Source of the DNA: Gammaproteobacteria bacterium
Lineage (GTDB): Bacteria > Pseudomonadota > Gammaproteobacteria > AKS1
Assembly (NCBI GenBank): GCA_027006175.1
Contig: JALTKS010000006.1
Span: 23,582 to 87,581, forward strand
Length of the DNA: 64,000 nt
Direction: 5' to 3'
A program made the position numbers and the translations under genes. Shown here one piece after another: positions 1 to 9,547 of this stretch (the first letter of the stretch is position 1; each line of letters opens with the position of its first letter). A model generated the notes under the pieces. That model saw only the letters and a list, made by a program, of their open reading frames with translations, made no database searches and was not told the origin of the DNA.

Positions 1-1073
1 TAATCAAGAATGACGCTGGGTGTGTCAGTGCTGCCATCAATAATGTCACCAATCTTCACCACCAGTTCGCCTTGTTGAGTGAGTACCTCAATGGCTTTAT
101 CGGCATCTGCTGCAGCAACACAAACGACCATGCCAATACCGCAGTTAAACGTACGTAACATTTCAAAGTCTTCAACGTTGCCATGTTGTTGTAGCCAGTC
201 GAAAATAGCAGGGCGTTGCCAACTGTGAGTATCAATTTTCGCGTCACTTCCCTGAGGCAGAACGCGAGGTAGATTTTCGGGTAAGCCGCCACCGGTAATA
301 TGTGCCATCGCATGTACATCAATTTGTTTGCATAATTCAAGCAGTGGTTTTACGTACATACGGGTAGGAGCAAGCAGGGTTTCGCCTAGCGATTTACCGT
401 TAAAATCATCGGTTAATGATGCACCACTGACGTCAATAATTTTACGTACCAATGAGTAACCATTTGAATGTGGACCCGATGAAGCAATACCAAGAATGAC
501 ATCGCCCGAGGCAACCTTGCTGCCATCAATAATGTTATCTCGTTCAACCACACCGACACAGAACCCGGCCAGATCGTAATCACCTTCGCTATACATGCCC
601 GGCATTTCAGCCGTTTCGCCACCGGTGAGCGCACAGCCAGCTTGTTCGCAGCCAACCCCAATACCTTTAATCACATCACTGGCAGTATCCAGATCCAGCT
701 TACCTGTGGCAAAGTAATCGAGGAAGAATAAAGCCTCTGCACCTTGCACGATAAGGTCGTTAGCGCACATAGCGACGAGATCAATGCCAATGGTACTGTG
801 TAAGTTCAGATCAATCGCCAGTTTAAGTTTGGTACCGACACCATCTGTGCCTGACACAAGAATGGGTTGTTTATAATGACTCGGAATTTCAAATAAAGCG
901 CCAAATCCGCCTAAACCACTGACTACGCCATCACGTTTGGTTGCTGCAGCAATGGGCTTGATACGGTCGATGAGTTGGTTTCCTGCATCAATATCAACGC
1001 CTGCATCACGGTAACTTAATGATGTTGAAGAAGATTTTTTATCGTTATTGGAAGATTGGTCTTTCTGGCTCAC
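1..1073 (-). CDS. purM: Phosphoribosylformylglycinamidine cyclo-ligase (AIR synthetase), last base missing
   Basis: Cytosolic enzyme of de novo purine synthesis that closes the imidazole ring (FGAM + ATP to AIR). The translated minus strand carries the family N-terminus [15 protein letters not shown] at about residue 18, after a short Ser/Lys-rich extension, and then the usual glycine-rich nucleotide-binding segments. The start is a GTG at 1073-1071. The reading frame runs to the window edge with the last complete codon Asp, followed by TA at positions 2-1, so the stop is probably TAA or TAG with only its third base outside. Total length of about 357 residues matches the family (about 345) plus the extension. 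purN often follows purM, but that would lie outside the window. It diverges from the DUF2066 gene. Confidence 0.95.
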   Translation of the reverse strand, partial: MSQKDQSSNNDKKSSSTSLSYRDAGVDIDAGNQLIDRIKPIAAATKRDGVVSGLGGFGALFEIPSHYKQPILVSGTDGVGTKLKLAIDLNLHSTIGIDLVAMCANDLIVQGAEALFFLDYFATGKLDLDTASDVIKGIGVGCEQAGCALTGGETAEMPGMYSEGDYDLAGFCVGVVERDNIIDGSKVASGDVILGIASSGPHSNGYSLVRKIIDVSGASLTDDFNGKSLGETLLAPTRMYVKPLLELCKQIDVHAMAHITGGGLPENLPRVLPQGSDAKIDTHSWQRPAIFDWLQQHGNVEDFEMLRTFNCGIGMVVCVAAADADKAIEVLTQQGELVVKIGDIIDGSTDTPSVILD

Positions 1074-1193
1074 GTCTATAACTCCAAAATTTTGACCCAA
1101 AACAGGCTGGGCCATTGCTGATGCGTATGGTATCGGGGCGCTGGGTGGAGTGCAATCAAGAAAACGCTCAGGTGCGCGTTTGTGAGGAATAGG

Positions 1194-1199
1194 TATAAT
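1194..1199 (+). promoter_or_regulatory. Possible -10 element immediately upstream of the DUF2066 gene
   Basis: A perfect TATAAT lies only 7 bases before the ATG at 1207. A start site at the usual distance would fall on or just before the ATG, giving a leaderless or nearly leaderless mRNA. No convincing -35 hexamer sits 16-18 bases upstream, and no Shine-Dalgarno sequence lies at a normal distance from the ATG. The element may be fortuitous. Confidence 0.3.
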
Positions 1200-1206
1200 C
1201 ATATTT

Positions 1207-2301
1207 ATGCAGAAATTAACAAGAACAACAGCTTATTTATTGCTTAGTCTGTGCTTATGGGGGATTTCATTCTCCGCGGCTGCGGTTGAAGTCCCAGGGC
1301 TTTATGAGTCTGAATTAGCGGTGATGAGTCAAGGACGTGCTGAGCGTCGAGAGATTATTCGTTCAGCGTTACTTGAGGTACTTATAAAGGTAACAGGAAA
1401 TACCAGTATCGCGTTGTCGCCAGGAATCCCGCAGATCTTAAGTCGCAGTAATCAATATTTGCAGCAATATCGTTATCGCACTGAACAGCAGCCGGTGAGT
1501 AAGCAGTATCTTTGGGTACGTTTTGATAAAAAATCATTGGATACGGCACTGAGAAAACTGGAAATTGCGATTTGGGGGCGTAGTCGACCTTCGACATTGG
1601 CATGGGTTGCAGTAGAGCGTGATGGCAAGCGGCAGCTGTTGACGAGTAGTGAGATGGATGAGCTTACCGAGGTCTTTCTTGATAAAGCTAAACATCGAGG
1701 TATTCCTGTTGCCTTACCGTTGTTAGACATAGAAGATCAGCAAAGAATTAATGTGTCAGATGTACTGGCAGGTTTTCAGGACACAATCTTAAAGGCATCA
1801 CAACGCTATTCTGCTGATGCGGTTTTGGTTGGGCGATTGCGCCAACTAACAAGTCAGCGTTGGCAAGGGCGCTGGACCTTAAACCTGGCTGGCCAGGAAG
1901 TGACCTGGAAAGAAGAGGGTAAGCTTGAAGATATCATCAATTTTGGTATTGATGGCGTAACCTCAACACTGGCGAGTAATTTTGTTCGCATGCCGAGCAA
2001 TATTGCAGGTGAAGTTAATGTTTTGGTTACCGACGTGTTTAATTTAAATGATTATGCACGTAGCGATCAGTTCCTTCGCGGGCTTGATGGCGTGATTGAT
2101 GTTGAACCTGAAAAAATTGAAACGCAGAGTATTTTGTTTAAAGTTACGTTGCGTGGTGACAAGCAAAGCTTGCTCCAGGCGGTTCGGTTAAGTAGCCAAT
2201 CGGTTCTTGCTTCGGTAGAGACGCAAGCGGTTCCCGTTGTTAGTCAACCGCTTAATAATATTGCCACTGCGCCATTGCTAACATTTAAATTAATACAGTG
2301 A
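1207..2301 (+). CDS. DUF2066 family exported protein
   Basis: Uncharacterised periplasmic or envelope protein of 364 residues, resembling the DUF2066 family found beside hda in many gammaproteobacteria. The N-terminus has basic residues, a Leu-rich stretch (about 9-22) and a likely signal peptidase I site after the Ala run near residue 26. No enzymatic motif is visible. Its GTG-overlapping junction with the next gene (GTGA) and the following tightly packed genes suggest one operon with the phosphatidyltransferase, permease and hda. The start ATG is supported by the signal peptide rather than by a ribosome binding site. Function is unknown. Confidence 0.8.
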   Translation: MQKLTRTTAYLLLSLCLWGISFSAAAVEVPGLYESELAVMSQGRAERREIIRSALLEVLIKVTGNTSIALSPGIPQILSRSNQYLQQYRYRTEQQPVSKQYLWVRFDKKSLDTALRKLEIAIWGRSRPSTLAWVAVERDGKRQLLTSSEMDELTEVFLDKAKHRGIPVALPLLDIEDQQRINVSDVLAGFQDTILKASQRYSADAVLVGRLRQLTSQRWQGRWTLNLAGQEVTWKEEGKLEDIINFGIDGVTSTLASNFVRMPSNIAGEVNVLVTDVFNLNDYARSDQFLRGLDGVIDVEPEKIETQSILFKVTLRGDKQSLLQAVRLSSQSVLASVETQAVPVVSQPLNNIATAPLLTFKLIQ

Positions 2302-2858
2302 ACTATCGATTTATTCCAAACTTAATTACGGTAATGCGGATAATTCTGGTTGCCCCTATAGTCTGGTTTTTAACACAACATCAATTTACAACGGCACTGA
2401 TATTATTCGCTATAGCGGGTTTCAGTGATGCACTCGATGGTTTTTTAGCACGGCGTTTTAATTGGCAGAGTTGGTGGGGATCCGTATTAGATCCTTTAGC
2501 CGATAAACTATTACAAGTATCATGTTATATAACGTTAGCATGGATGGGACATTTACCCTTGTGGCTAGTCGTTAGTATTGTTTTACGTGATGTCATTATT
2601 GTTTTTGGGGCGTTAATTTATCATCATCGTATTAGTGAATTTAAGGCAGAACCCAGTTTAGTCAGTAAGATTAATACGTTTACTCAAATTGTTTTGATAT
2701 TGATGGTTGTTTTGCATGTTGGGGTCTATCCATTACCCGAGTTGTTGTTGCAAGGGATGATTTATTTAGTATTTCTAACAACACTGTATAGTGGCATCGA
2801 TTATGTTTACCGCTGGATGCAACGGGCAGTTAAGCACGAATCAAACAATAAGGAATAA
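2298..2858 (+). CDS. CDP-alcohol phosphatidyltransferase family membrane protein (PgsA-like)
   Basis: Integral inner-membrane enzyme of 186 residues that transfers a phosphatidyl group from CDP-diacylglycerol to an alcohol. The full family signature D-x2-DG-x2-AR-x8-G-x3-D-x3-D is present from D44 to D69 (D44, D47, G48, A51, R52, G61, D65, D69), and several hydrophobic helices follow. Glycerol-3-phosphate is a likely acceptor by similarity to PgsA, but a cardiolipin-synthase type is also possible, since the acceptor cannot be read from the motif. The start is GTG and overlaps the preceding stop by four bases, which implies translational coupling. The downstream permease gene overlaps its stop codon (TAATG). 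Confidence 0.85.
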   Translation: MNYRFIPNLITVMRIILVAPIVWFLTQHQFTTALILFAIAGFSDALDGFLARRFNWQSWWGSVLDPLADKLLQVSCYITLAWMGHLPLWLVVSIVLRDVIIVFGALIYHHRISEFKAEPSLVSKINTFTQIVLILMVVLHVGVYPLPELLLQGMIYLVFLTTLYSGIDYVYRWMQRAVKHESNNKE

Positions 2859-3922
2859 TGACAGTGACTGATACACGTTCAGGATTGATTTTTGCAGTGG
2901 TCGTGACGTTCGGTGTTTTATTGTATTTATTAGCGCCAGTGTTGACCCCTTTTTTAATTGCCGCATTGTTAGCTTATATCGGCGATCCTTTGGTTGATAA
3001 ATTAGAACGGCATCGCTTGTCACGCACATGGGCGGTGTTGGTGGTTTTCCTTGGTTTGTCACTTGTGTCGTTGGTTTTATTAGCGATTATTATTCCTTTG
3101 TTAGGTAAACAGGTACAAATATTTATTTCAAATGTTCCTGCTTATATTGATTGGCTACAAAATACGCTGATGCCATGGGTGCAACAGCGGTTTAATCTTT
3201 CTGAAACTCCCGACATTGGTGAACTTAAACAAGTGGCACAACAAAACTGGAAACAGGTCGGTGGTGTGGTTGCTAATATACTTAAATCCGTTACCGGTTC
3301 TGGCGCAGCATTGCTTGCCTTTACGGCAAATCTGGTATTGATTCCTGTTGTTACTTTTTATTTTTTACGCGACTGGGATATTCTGGTTAAGCGCGTACAT
3401 GATTTATTACCCGCCAAAATTGAACCGCTTGTTTCTAAATTAGCAAACGATGCAGATGAAGTCCTGGGTGCGTTTATGCGGGGGCAATTATTAGTCATGT
3501 TAAGCCTGAGTTTATTTTACTCACTTGGTTTGTGGATAGCCGGGTTACATTATGCCTTATTGATTGGTCTGATAGCCGGTATATTAAGTTTTGTTCCCTA
3601 TCTTGGTGTGATTATTGGTGTTGGTTTAGCGGTTGTTGCCGGTCTGTTTCAGTTTGATAGTGTCTCTGCTTTATGGCCGATTGGCGTGGTGTTCGGGATC
3701 GGACAATTACTGGAAAGTTTCCTGCTAACGCCTTTTCTGGTTGGTGATAGAATTGGGCTACATCCAGTGACGGTTATTTTTGCTATTGCTGCATTTGGCC
3801 AGTTATTTGGTTTTTTTGGTATTTTATTAGCACTTCCTGCGGCAGCTGTCGTTATGGTGGTTGTGCGCCATGCACATAATGAATATCGCAATAGTGATTT
3901 GTACGGAAGACAACAAGCTTAA
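2858..3922 (+). CDS. PerM/AI-2E family transporter
   Basis: Inner-membrane permease-like protein of 354 residues in the AI-2E exporter/PerM superfamily. Hydrophobic pairs lie near residues 9-40 and 60-85, a soluble segment covers about 90-150, and a cluster of helices fills the C-terminal half, with the family-typical segment GILSFVPYLGVIIG near residue 243. The substrate is unknown; the family name comes from one E. coli member and should not be read as autoinducer transport here. The ATG overlaps the upstream stop by one base. The same permease-hda order occurs in many gammaproteobacteria, so this is a conserved housekeeping neighbourhood. Confidence 0.85.
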   Translation: MTVTDTRSGLIFAVVVTFGVLLYLLAPVLTPFLIAALLAYIGDPLVDKLERHRLSRTWAVLVVFLGLSLVSLVLLAIIIPLLGKQVQIFISNVPAYIDWLQNTLMPWVQQRFNLSETPDIGELKQVAQQNWKQVGGVVANILKSVTGSGAALLAFTANLVLIPVVTFYFLRDWDILVKRVHDLLPAKIEPLVSKLANDADEVLGAFMRGQLLVMLSLSLFYSLGLWIAGLHYALLIGLIAGILSFVPYLGVIIGVGLAVVAGLFQFDSVSALWPIGVVFGIGQLLESFLLTPFLVGDRIGLHPVTVIFAIAAFGQLFGFFGILLALPAAAVVMVVVRHAHNEYRNSDLYGRQQA

Positions 3923-3931
3923 AAAACAATC

Positions 3932-4618
3932 ATGTCAGATCAATTACCTTTACATATTGGTTTGCGAGATAGCGCAACCTTTGCCAATTTTTACCCCGCC
4001 AGTAATGAACAACTCATCGCCGAGCTGCGCCGTTGTGTAATGAATCAAGGCGAGCATTTTATTTTTTTTCATGGCATCAGTGGCACAGGGAAAAGTCATT
4101 GCCTGCAAGCTGTATGTCACGCAGCAACCAAACAGCAGTTACAGGCAACATATTTGCCCATGCGTGATATTCAATCCATGCCGGTTGATTTATTAGAGGG
4201 ACTCGAGCAATTCGATATCGTATGTATCGATGATGTTGAATCAATTGCCGGGAATCGAGAATGGGAAGTGGCGATTTTTAATCTCTATAATCGTATCCGT
4301 GACAACAGTGGTTACCTGATGGTGGCTGCAAATAGCAAACCAGATGAGTTAGGTATTCACTTAAAAGATTTACAGTCACGCCTAACATGGGGGCTGGTTT
4401 TTCAGATTGAATCACTGGATGATGCAGCCTTGGCGTTGACCTTACAGTTACGAGCTAAAACAAGAGGCATGGAATTGCCAGATGATGTGGCAGCCTATAT
4501 TTTAAAGCGTAGTTCCCGTGACATGAATACGTTATTTTCGTTGCTTGAAATACTTGATCGAGAATCATTGGTAGAACAGCGCAAGTTAACGATACCCTTT
4601 GTTAAAAATTATCTTTAA
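3932..4618 (+). CDS. hda: DnaA-homologue Hda, regulatory inactivator of DnaA
   Basis: AAA+ protein of 228 residues that, bound to the loaded sliding clamp, stimulates ATP hydrolysis by DnaA and so prevents re-initiation of replication. The N-terminus holds the clamp-binding peptide QLPLHI (residues 4-9). Walker A is GISGTGKSH at 48-56, and Walker B is the IDD stretch in VCIDDVESI near residue 96. The C-terminus has the lid domain but lacks the DnaA DNA-binding domain IV, as expected. It starts ten bases after the permease gene, and its stop codon overlaps the stop of the convergent DUF2069 gene. Length and neighbours match the family. Confidence 0.93.
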   Translation: MSDQLPLHIGLRDSATFANFYPASNEQLIAELRRCVMNQGEHFIFFHGISGTGKSHCLQAVCHAATKQQLQATYLPMRDIQSMPVDLLEGLEQFDIVCIDDVESIAGNREWEVAIFNLYNRIRDNSGYLMVAANSKPDELGIHLKDLQSRLTWGLVFQIESLDDAALALTLQLRAKTRGMELPDDVAAYILKRSSRDMNTLFSLLEILDRESLVEQRKLTIPFVKNYL

Positions 4619-4989
4619 TCGGCAGCTTTTTCAATGGCTGCCCGTTTTTCTCTGGCTTTAACTCGCACATACATCATCGAGCCGATGAACATCATAATGC
4701 TGAAAGTAATTTGTATTAGCGCGTAAATTCGTTCTTCTACGTTTGCCGCAGCGACCATGACGCCAATGGTAAAATAAAACAGCGCCATAAAGTGCAGCCA
4801 TGCATGGGTATAAAGTTTGCCGTACAAGAGTCCTCGCATGGGGATGAGTAATGGTCCTACATAAAAAATGAGAACGATACTGACAGGAAAGATGGTGGGT
4901 GGCGCAAGAACAACGGTCCACAACAAGAGCAAAAAGAATAAACCAAAATAGCCCATTAAAGCGAGTAGGTAATAAAAACGACTGGTCAT
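4615..4989 (-). CDS. DUF2069 family membrane protein
   Basis: Small integral membrane protein of 124 residues with four predicted helices (about 6-28, 33-52, 62-82, 90-108) and a short basic cytoplasmic tail. It matches the DUF2069 family, which commonly lies next to wrbA and hda. No function is assigned. It is the last gene of a minus-strand arsC-wrbA-DUF2069 run with 6-base gaps, and its stop codon overlaps that of hda by two bases, so no terminator separates the two convergent genes. Confidence 0.8.
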   Translation of the reverse strand: MTSRFYYLLALMGYFGLFFLLLLWTVVLAPPTIFPVSIVLIFYVGPLLIPMRGLLYGKLYTHAWLHFMALFYFTIGVMVAAANVEERIYALIQITFSIMMFIGSMMYVRVKAREKRAAIEKAAD

Positions 4990-4995
4990 GGTTTA

Positions 4996-5942
<947 letters not shown>

Positions 5943-6080
5943 AGTATATAAACCAATGCTTATTTAGATGCCCATAGTGTACCTGTTGCTTGCGGGGAGT
6001 CCTATAGTTTGAGATTGAAATATTAAAATTGAAAAAAGTCTCTGAAATCGAGATCTTGGACACGTTTCTTGCTTGACAGG

Positions 6081-6109
6081 TTGACGTAGCGGATGCTAGT
6101 TTTTACTAA
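6081..6109 (+). promoter_or_regulatory. Candidate sigma-70 promoter for the LysM lipoprotein gene
   Basis: TTGACG at 6081-6086 and TACTAA at 6104-6109 are 17 bases apart. A second TTGACA at 6073-6078 partly duplicates the -35 region. The predicted transcript would have a 5' leader of about 80 bases before the ATG at 6199. No other clear element is seen between 5943 and 6198. Confidence 0.4.
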
Positions 6110-6198
6110 TATAAAGGCGGTCTATTTTGAGTGCCCGTCTTACATTATAAGAATGATGAATTTCGCCGAAAAATAACGGCATTTGGAGTGTTAAAACA

Positions 6199-6822
6199 AT
6201 GAAAACCAACAAGTTTCTAAAGAATATTGCAATGATGGCAGTGGTTGCTGGTGTGAGTGTCGGTTGTGCAAGCACACAACAAGAACAACCTAAAGAAGAC
6301 CATCATACAGCTCACCATAAAGGTCCAAGTGCATGTGAAAAAGAACTTGCCCATGCAGAAGCCGCTCGTAAAAAGGCAGCCAGTGTTGGTGGTGAGTGGC
6401 GCGACATCAAGAAAATACTCAAGAAAGCCAAGAAAGCGCACAAAGCAGGTAATGACGCCAAATGCCTTAAGTTAGCAACGAAAGCTCGCCGCCAAGGTGA
6501 ACTTGGTTATGCACAGGCACTTCGTGAAGCGGCACAAAAAACATCAGCATCAAGTGTTTACACCGTTTCCAAGGGCGACAGCCTTTGGTCAATCGCTGGC
6601 GACAGCAGTGTTTACGCTGACCCTTACCAATGGCCACTGATTTACAAAGCAAACCGTGACCAAATTAAAGATGCTGATTTGATTTACCCGGGTCAGTCGC
6701 TTGATATTGATCGTGGCGCATCATCTGCAGACATTAATGCGGCAATCAGCCATGCGCGTGGACGTGGTGCATGGGCAGTCGGTGTTGTTGAAGATGCGGA
6801 CAAGGCATATCTTGCTCGTTAA
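6199..6822 (+). CDS. LysM-domain lipoprotein
   Basis: Probable outer-membrane lipoprotein of 207 residues that binds peptidoglycan. A signal peptide ends in a lipobox-like SVGC, with C23 as the lipidated residue; the -3 residue is Ser, which is permitted but not the commonest. A Lys/Ala-rich helical region (about 45-112) resembles DUF4398-like repeats, followed by a LysM domain at about 120-172 (YTVSKGDSLWSIAG ... LIYPGQSLDI). A GGAG ribosome binding site lies 10 bases before the ATG. It is monocistronic, with its own promoter and a terminator at 6849-6878. A role in cell-wall anchoring or stress is inference. Confidence 0.85.
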   Translation: MKTNKFLKNIAMMAVVAGVSVGCASTQQEQPKEDHHTAHHKGPSACEKELAHAEAARKKAASVGGEWRDIKKILKKAKKAHKAGNDAKCLKLATKARRQGELGYAQALREAAQKTSASSVYTVSKGDSLWSIAGDSSVYADPYQWPLIYKANRDQIKDADLIYPGQSLDIDRGASSADINAAISHARGRGAWAVGVVEDADKAYLAR

Positions 6823-6848
6823 TCTGTAAGATACAGGCTTTAAACCCA

Positions 6849-6878
6849 AACGCCCCGCTTTATGCGGGGCGTTTTTTA
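6849..6878. terminator. Strong intrinsic terminator, probably bidirectional
   Basis: The arms AACGCCCCGC (6849-6858) and GCGGGGCGTT (6864-6873) pair perfectly around a 5-base loop and are followed by a T run. It ends the LysM lipoprotein transcript. The aspA stop codon lies at 6876-6878, and the A-rich flank on the other side allows use by the convergent aspA transcript. Confidence 0.88.
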
Positions 6879-8276
6879 TTCAACGATGCCATCTTTCGCC
6901 GCTTTTAACACAATCGCATCAAAATCATTAATATCCATCAGCCCTTGTTCGGCAACAATATCACGAACAGGTCGGCCGCTTTTTTCTGAAAGTTTAGCAA
7001 TATCGGCGGCTTTACTGTAACCGATATGAGTATTGAGTAATGTTGCCAAACCAACGCTACTATGTAGAAATTCTGCACAGCGTTCACGGTTAATAATTAA
7101 ACCTTCCAGATTAAATTCACTCGCAGCATTCATGGCGTTCGGTAACCATTCCATTGCATCAAACAGAGCTGAACCCAGTGCAGGCATCATGACATTGAGT
7201 TCGAGTTGTCCTGCCTGGGTCATCATTGCGATGGCATGATCTTGGCCAAGAATTTGATAACAAACCTGATTAAGCATCTCGAACATAACCGGATTTACTT
7301 TACCCGGCATAATGCTTGAGCCAGGTTGTACGGCAGGTAGGGTGATTTCACCAATACCGGTGCGCGGACCTGAGGCAAGTAAACGCATATCGTTACTAAT
7401 GCGAGTTAACTCTAATGCCAAACTGCGAATAGCAGCGGATAAGGTTTGTACATCATTCATAGACTGCATTTGTGCAGCAAGATCATCAGCAGGACGTATG
7501 GCTTCCCCGGTTAATGTGGCGAGTTCTTTGGCAACATTCACAATGTAATCAGGTGAGGTGTTTAAACCGGTTCCTGCGGCGGAACCACCAAGTCCGATTT
7601 GGCAAAGTGGGTCGCGGCAACCTTCTATTTGTTTAATAATGCGTCGTAATGTCCAGGCATAGGCATTGAATTCACGTCCTAAGGTCGTCGGCACGGCATC
7701 CTGCAGATGAGTACGGGCACTTTTAACCGTATCCTCTTCCTGTTTACCGAGTTTTGCAAAGGCATTTGCCATGGTTTCAACGGCACGAAGTAGTTTGGGT
7801 AATTTAGCAAGTGCAGCAAGTCGAATCGCTGTCGGTATTGTGTCGTTGGTGCTTTGCCCCATGTTGACGTGATCGTTGGGGTGCACTTTGTCATACTGTC
7901 CTTTTTGCCCACCAAGAGCGACATTGGCCAGATTGGCAATGACTTCATTCGAGTTCATATTATGGCTCGTTCCTGCGCCAGCCTGAAATCGGTCAACAAC
8001 AAATTGATCCAGATGTTGATCCGCAAGGATTTGGTCACACGCCGCAACAATCGCATCGCGTTGTTGTTCGCTTAACCAATTGGTTTGGCAGTTGGCGATG
8101 GCAGCCGCACGTTTAATATGGACATGAGCCCGTACAAAGTCCCTATCTGGCATGCGACCACTAATCGGAAAATTGATAATGGCGCGTGCCGTTTGGATGC
8201 CGTACCAGGCGTCAGCCGGAACTTCCAGTTCGCCGAGGCTGTCTTTTTCGATACGTGTGTTGTGATTTTCTGACAT
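6876..8276 (-). CDS. aspA: Aspartate ammonia-lyase
   Basis: Cytosolic enzyme converting L-aspartate to fumarate and ammonia, feeding the TCA cycle. The fumarase/aspartase signature GSSIMPGKVNP is present, and THLQDAVPTTLG and the N-terminal ADAWYGIQTARA are closer to aspartase than to FumC. I chose the ATG at 8276 because it gives MSENHNTRIEKDSLG, a GGGATCGGAT ribosome binding region, and 466 residues (E. coli AspA 478); the reading frame extends 45 codons further upstream with no family similarity. Monocistronic on the minus strand, divergent from the thioredoxin-like genes. A misassigned fumarase is the main alternative. Confidence 0.88.
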   Translation of the reverse strand: MSENHNTRIEKDSLGELEVPADAWYGIQTARAIINFPISGRMPDRDFVRAHVHIKRAAAIANCQTNWLSEQQRDAIVAACDQILADQHLDQFVVDRFQAGAGTSHNMNSNEVIANLANVALGGQKGQYDKVHPNDHVNMGQSTNDTIPTAIRLAALAKLPKLLRAVETMANAFAKLGKQEEDTVKSARTHLQDAVPTTLGREFNAYAWTLRRIIKQIEGCRDPLCQIGLGGSAAGTGLNTSPDYIVNVAKELATLTGEAIRPADDLAAQMQSMNDVQTLSAAIRSLALELTRISNDMRLLASGPRTGIGEITLPAVQPGSSIMPGKVNPVMFEMLNQVCYQILGQDHAIAMMTQAGQLELNVMMPALGSALFDAMEWLPNAMNAASEFNLEGLIINRERCAEFLHSSVGLATLLNTHIGYSKAADIAKLSEKSGRPVRDIVAEQGLMDINDFDAIVLKAAKDGIVE

Positions 8277-8429
8277 ATCCGATCCCGTAAGTGGTTGTTT
8301 CTGTAGTATAATGAAACAGATTATCGCATAATTAGGGGCTGAACTCAGCATTGATAACAGATCAGTGAACAGAAAGCCTTTTTGTGGGTCTGAATAATAG
8401 TCAATACCCATTGTTCTGGAGATTCTGAA

Positions 8430-8939
8430 ATGTTGTTTAAAAAGTTATGTGTGGTGGTAATGCTGTTCTTGTTCACGATGTCACTATCCTATGCCGGGCA
8501 GGATGACATTGTCGATTTTACCTTGAAAGATCTTAGCGGCAAGACGCATAAGCTGTCTGATTATCGTGGTAAGTGGGTAGTGGTGAATTACTGGGCAACG
8601 TGGTGTCCACCTTGTCTTGAAGAGATTCCTGATTTATCTGATTTTCATGACAAACATAAAGACAAAGATGCCGTTGTGTTAGGCGTTAATAATGAAGAAC
8701 TACCAATTACAAAATTAACTGATTTCGCTGAATCTTATTTAGTCAGTTATCCAATATTACCTGCGCCGAGAGATGCTTCGGCCGACTATATGCTGGGTCC
8801 TGTTCCGGCATTACCGACAACCTATATTGTATCTCCAGCAGGTAGGGTAATGGCTCGTAATGTTGGTCCCTTAACCGGTGAAATGATCGAGTCCTTTATG
8901 AAAACAGCCTGTAAGGATAAAACCGTTGAAGCATGTTAG
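8430..8939 (+). CDS. TlpA-like periplasmic thioredoxin
   Basis: Exported thiol-disulfide protein of 169 residues. A signal peptide covers about residues 1-22 (cleavage near SYAG). The redoxin domain has the active site WCPPC with C59 and C62, the cis-Pro region PALPTTYIV near 128, and two further Cys near the C-terminus. TlpA/ResA-type proteins reduce apo-cytochromes or copper chaperones, but the substrate here is not evident. It is followed at 57 bases by a second thioredoxin-fold gene and then tolC- and hlyD-like genes on the same strand, which suggests a small operon for envelope redox and export. Confidence 0.85.
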   Translation: MLFKKLCVVVMLFLFTMSLSYAGQDDIVDFTLKDLSGKTHKLSDYRGKWVVVNYWATWCPPCLEEIPDLSDFHDKHKDKDAVVLGVNNEELPITKLTDFAESYLVSYPILPAPRDASADYMLGPVPALPTTYIVSPAGRVMARNVGPLTGEMIESFMKTACKDKTVEAC

Positions 8940-8995
8940 TGACAATCATTTGCATAGTCGCAGTGATGAAAAAAATTTAAAGCAGGATAAGTGAA

Positions 8996-9529
8996 GTGCT
9001 TAATTATTTACAAAAAACAGTCATAGTCATGTTGCTTTCCATAACGGGGTTGCAAGCGGATACTACACGCGATCCTTATGAGTATTTTTTTCAACAATCG
9101 ATTGGTGATTATGCAGAAGAGCTAGCGATTGCAAAAGAAGAAGGCAAAAAAGCAGTGATGCTTTTTTTTGAGCAAGATGAATGCCCTTTTTGTCACTATA
9201 TGAAGAAGACCGTACTTAACCAGCCTGAAGTGCAGGAATATTATCGCAAAAATTTTGCGATGTTTGCTATCGACATCGAGGGTGATGTTGAAATGACAGA
9301 CTTTGATGGCAAGCAAATGAAAATGAAAGATTTTGCGTTTAAACTTAATCGAGTACGAGCAACGCCAGTACTTGCATTTTATGATTTGGAAGGAAAACGC
9401 ATTGTCCGCTTTATCGGTAAAACCGCCGGTGTAGAAGAGTTTATGCAATTAGGGAAATTTGTCGCAGAGGGAAAATATAAAACAATGCGCTTTACCAAAT
9501 ATAAGCGTGAGCTGCGTAAAGCTAAATAA
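8996..9529 (+). CDS. Exported thioredoxin-fold protein with CPFC active site (SoxW/DsbD-gamma-like)
   Basis: Predicted periplasmic protein of 177 residues starting with GTG. A signal peptide (about 1-21) precedes a thioredoxin-like domain with the motif DECPFCHYM (C63, C66) and a cis-Pro segment RATPVLAFYD near 122. The CPFC motif and length resemble the thioredoxin-related proteins of sulfur-oxidation or thiol-salvage loci, but no sox gene is present. The very basic C-terminus (RFTKYKRELRKAK) is unusual. It is paired with the TlpA-like gene upstream and the TolC-like gene 18 bases downstream. Confidence 0.8.
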   Translation: MLNYLQKTVIVMLLSITGLQADTTRDPYEYFFQQSIGDYAEELAIAKEEGKKAVMLFFEQDECPFCHYMKKTVLNQPEVQEYYRKNFAMFAIDIEGDVEMTDFDGKQMKMKDFAFKLNRVRATPVLAFYDLEGKRIVRFIGKTAGVEEFMQLGKFVAEGKYKTMRFTKYKRELRKAK

Positions 9530-9547
9530 TATTAAGGGTAGTGACGG

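Noticed and set aside
7000..8276. Assignment of the lyase as fumarase FumC
   Set aside because: The N-terminal ADAWYGIQTARA and THLQDAVPTTLG segments fit aspartase better than the FumC forms (DRLWGAQT, THLMDATP).
8277..8411. Longer aspA N-terminus of 45 residues
   Set aside because: The ATG at 8276 has the better ribosome site and gives the family length; the extension has no family features.
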